NCBI RefSeq assembly: GCF_026210795.1
Contig: NC_089443.1
Location: forward strand, 2,852,001-2,916,000
Length of the DNA: 64,000 nt
From: Rhizophagus irregularis
Taxonomy: Eukaryota > Glomeromycota > Glomeromycetes > Glomerales > Glomeraceae
Reading direction: 5' to 3'
Part shown: in pieces, positions 61,087 through 64,000 of the stretch
How positions within the stretch are numbered: the stretch's first letter is position 1
How the letters are laid out: every line of letters begins with the position of its first letter
Translations under genes and position numbers: made by a program
The notes under the pieces: generated by a model
Told to the model about the DNA's origin: nothing
Seen by the model: the letters and a program-made list of their open reading frames with translations, nothing else
The model's database searches: none

Positions 61087-62893
61087 ATTTCATGATCTAG
61101 TATTTAATAAATTATGTACTCTGAAATGGCTACAGAAAGCAATTAACAAATTTCGAATAGATCTATCCATTAAATAAAGATGTGCTTAATCCGTTTTTTG
61201 TTACCTACTTTAGCACAATGTTTTATCGGTCAAATAATTTGGATGTTGTAAGAAATGAAGATCTTATTCAACTTAGGAAAGCCTTCCACAACCGAACATA
61301 TAAGTCGTTCTTGACCTGTGCGATAGATCTGATTTGACCCGCATATTAAATTTACAATAAGGGGACCGAAATTAGAGGTTCAAGCTTGCGATAATTATTT
61401 TAGTTATGCATGAAGTATCAAGAATATATAATTTGACTTAGCTTGTAAAAGCTTACATAGGTAAAAGATATATGATGTAATAATATTTTTTTTTTCACCA
61501 ATATTTGTTAAATTTTTTTTTAATGAATATTGGGTTATCTTTTTTTTTATTTTGATTTTATTTTATTTTTATTATTGATCAAAAAAAAAAAATGGATGTG
61601 TTTTCATTAAATATAGTCTATTGGATCCTTGACAACATGAATAAACAGTTAGTCATATATCTCCTACAGGTTCAAGGGAGGAGGCCCTCTAAATACACTA
61701 TGAAGAAGGTTTATTATGATAATTGATGTGATATCTACTAAGTTAATTAGTACAAAAACCTTGAATTTGTATAAGGTTACACACTTACACTTATATTCAA
61801 TAGTACTAAAAATTCAATCTGTACAAATGAAGGTAGTGTTCTGTACAAATCAAATTTTTCCTCTGAAATTTGATTTGATTTGAATTTGATTCAGACTTGA
61901 TTTGACTTCCAATAAATATTATCTCAGGATTTAGTGATCCAATTTTGATGATCTTTTTTTAATCAATAGGTCTTGTTACCCTGATCAAAATAAAAGATGA
62001 TCATCAAAATTGAACTGCTAGATCAAAAGTTATTTGCAAAATATATTTTTACCCTTTAGGATTAATTAGGATTATACTGTATGATAAATCAATTCATGCA
62101 GAATACCAAATAAAAGTAATATAAAATAAATAGTATAATAATCATATTTAGGCATTTTGGTTCAAGTTTTAAAATCAAGCTAAAATCTGATCCTTCATTA
62201 ACAATTTGAGTAAAATATTCTTCATTCTATTCATATTCTATTGTACTAAAAGTCTTAGAACCGTTCAATTTACTATTGATTTATCTGCAATGCTCACATA
62301 TTTTAAAAGTATATTTCTCAATACATTTAATAATTTTGCAATACTTGTATTTTCTTAAAAATATATCAGAAATCAGCTGATTTAAAAGTGATGGAAAGTA
62401 GTATTATTAATAATCTGATTTGATCAAACTTAAAGCTAAAGTCAAACTAAACTGATTGACTTAAACCTTCAAGTTAAACTGATAAGATTATTAATATTAG
62501 CTTCATTAATTTTTCATTAATTCCATTAATTTGCTTATTGGCTTCATCAACCTATTGGTTTAACTTTATCAATTTAACAGTTAAGTTAAACTAAACTGAA
62601 CCATGAGTTTATAACTTAATAAAAATCTTCAAGTTAAATAAAGTTAACCCTTAATTAGTTTAGTTTAATTTAATTCAGTTTAACTTATAATAAACAATAC
62701 TATGAGTCAAACTTCAAATCAGATCTATATATATTATATGATATTATATATCTATATATTTTTTTTTATATAACTGCAATGTATTTATAAGTTTATTAAA
62801 GTCAAAAATAAAAATATTATTGATTAAAACTATCAATTGTTTGATTTGTAAAATACTTCTATAAATAATTGTATTTAAAGTCAAGTAGCTTAA
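61087..62893. other. Intergenic region
   Basis: 1.8 kb without a gene. At about 61920-62045 lies an inverted structure (GATCCAATTTTGATGATC versus GATCATCAAAATTGAACTGC, then AAAGTTATTTGCAAAATA) that resembles the core of the MITE family at 30700 and 38158. From 62450 to 62700 TTAAACT/AGTTAAA words alternate in both orientations. Confidence 0.5.
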
Positions 62894-64000
62894 ATGATTT
62901 CAGAAAAATTGAAAGAACTAAAAAAGTATAAGAAAGAACACAAAAAAAAATGGGAGGAAGAGAAAGATCATGAGAAGGAGTTATATAGTAAAGAATGTGT
63001 TGCTCATTGTATCAACTTTGTTGTTGGTGAAGCAAAAGATGAAGTTGCTGACTTGAAAATTCATGATAGATTTTCCTGTTATTTAGCAACAATACTTGCA
63101 AGGGACAAAGAAATAGTTGCAGTATGGTTGAAAATTTTAAAAGATAGCAGTGAAATTTACCTTTCTAAGAACTTTGATTGGCTCAACAAAGATGTGAAGT
63201 ATATTAATAATATTACGAATTATCTGAAAGTTATATCAAAAAATACTCCCATCAAATCAACAGATACCGAAAAGGCTTTTTACCTAGCTGTGATGTCATA
63301 TTGCTATACTAAATTTGAGTTTAGATGGAATAAACTTAAGAATGATATTAATAATGGTGATAATAATGAATACGTTAAATCTTTAAAAGATTATATTTCA
63401 GCAGAGCTTGGTGATTCAGCAACTCCTATCAACATATCCTTAGTTTGTTACGAGTATTATAAGCAAATTAAAGCTAAAGTTAATTCTAACATCTCCCCAA
63501 AATTTTTAGGCCATATTAAGAAAGTGGGATCTTATTTTGGGTCTATTAAAGGTATCATAAATTGTGCAAAGAATATACAATATAAACCACTATTCTCTAA
63601 CATTAAAGTAAATAGAGGAAGGCCTGTTATCATAAATAAACAACCTATATATTCATGGGAAAATATTATCAAAAGGTTTATTGATGAAGATGAAGACAAA
63701 TATAATCATTTCATGACTAGGTGTTCGAAAAAGCCTGAAGTAATGGAAAGAATCCATAAAGTATATACCGACAATGCCACAAAACAACTACAACTTAACA
63801 ATGATAATGTTGAAAAATGTATATACTTACATGCGGAGATGCACATTTTGGCCTCCTTAATTATCGACAATAAAATTAAAAGTAGGGTGTTTATAGCAGT
63901 GTCAAAGAAATGCTGTTACTTGTGTGAACTTTATATTAATTTTGCAATAAAACAAGGATATAACATTGTCATTTCTGGGAAACACCAGAAATTATATGAT
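62894..64000 (+). CDS. OTT_1508-like deaminase domain protein (partial, runs off window)
   Basis: One frame is open from ATG 62894 to the last base (369 codons, no stop). The N-terminus is a Lys/Glu-rich helix (KELKKYKKEHKKKWEEEKD), the middle is Lys/Asn-rich and predicted helical. Near the end sits a cytidine-deaminase-fold signature: YLHAEMHILASL with His313-Ala-Glu315 (zinc ligand and proton shuttle), then KKCCYLCELY with Cys341-x2-Cys344 about 25 residues later. This HAE...CxxC layout, with a large N-terminal region, is that of the OTT_1508-like deaminases found in fungi and some intracellular bacteria. The substrate is unknown; related families act on nucleic acids or nucleotides and some work in conflict systems. 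No intron is evident so far. The C-terminal strands of the domain are outside the window. Confidence 0.8.
   Translation, partial: MISEKLKELKKYKKEHKKKWEEEKDHEKELYSKECVAHCINFVVGEAKDEVADLKIHDRFSCYLATILARDKEIVAVWLKILKDSSEIYLSKNFDWLNKDVKYINNITNYLKVISKNTPIKSTDTEKAFYLAVMSYCYTKFEFRWNKLKNDINNGDNNEYVKSLKDYISAELGDSATPINISLVCYEYYKQIKAKVNSNISPKFLGHIKKVGSYFGSIKGIINCAKNIQYKPLFSNIKVNRGRPVIINKQPIYSWENIIKRFIDEDEDKYNHFMTRCSKKPEVMERIHKVYTDNATKQLQLNNDNVEKCIYLHAEMHILASLIIDNKIKSRVFIAVSKKCCYLCELYINFAIKQGYNIVISGKHQKLYD

Overview
The window is extremely AT-rich nuclear DNA from a fungus. Its genes have many short introns (mostly 60-120 bp, GT-AG), compact spacing, and shared promoters between divergent neighbours. Large blocks of transposons and tandem repeats separate them. 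Gene content (COP9 signalosome subunit 8, Elongin A, slicer-type Argonaute, ZnT5/Msc2-like zinc transporter, OTT_1508-like deaminase, zf-BED hAT elements, pogo and Tc1 fossils) and base composition suggest an early-diverging, repeat-rich fungus. An arbuscular mycorrhizal fungus of the Rhizophagus type is my best inference; no rRNA or marker gene proves it.

Layout. 1-4.5 kb: AT-rich, one pogo-like inverted-repeat element. 4.5-10.1 kb: housekeeping island with Elongin A (-), histone H4 (+) and a four-unit polyubiquitin gene (-). 10.1-17.9 kb: AT-rich DNA, two foldback/MITE elements, two dissimilar minisatellite blocks (13.4-15.06 kb) and a short GC-richer segment of unknown nature. 18.0-33.0 kb: an unusual tandem array of ~70-120 bp units, each shaped like a tiny exon flanked by intron-like sequence (T-rich tract, TAG, 25-40 nt core, GTAAGT, hairpin). 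At least nine sequence families follow one another. The array is broken up by nested insertions: a foldback element holding a decayed Tc1 element, a ~7 kb segment with inverted ends, a 3.2 kb hAT element with perfect 8-bp target duplication and its own MITE, and a MULE-like MITE. 34.3-41.1 kb: a hairpin tandem array inside a possible inverted-repeat element, a decayed non-LTR retroelement (RNase H and zinc knuckle), a pogo fossil, and further copies of the same two MITE families.

42-61 kb is the main gene block: Argonaute (+), IQ/Tcp11-Sok1-like protein (+), adenylosuccinate synthetase (-), threonine dehydratase (-), ZnT5/Msc2-like zinc transporter (+), a serine-rich protein of unknown function (-) and CSN8 (+). 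The last 1.1 kb is an open gene with an OTT_1508-like deaminase signature, cut by the window end.

I built exon models for nine genes by following splice signals and reading frame; all but the zinc transporter N-terminus close in frame from ATG to stop. The genes are mostly unrelated in function. Adenylosuccinate synthetase and threonine dehydratase are both amino-acid/purine metabolism genes in tandem. Ubiquitin, Elongin A and CSN8 all belong to ubiquitin/cullin biology but are far apart. Argonaute lies near repeat arrays with hairpin potential, which makes them candidate small-RNA sources; that link is inference only.
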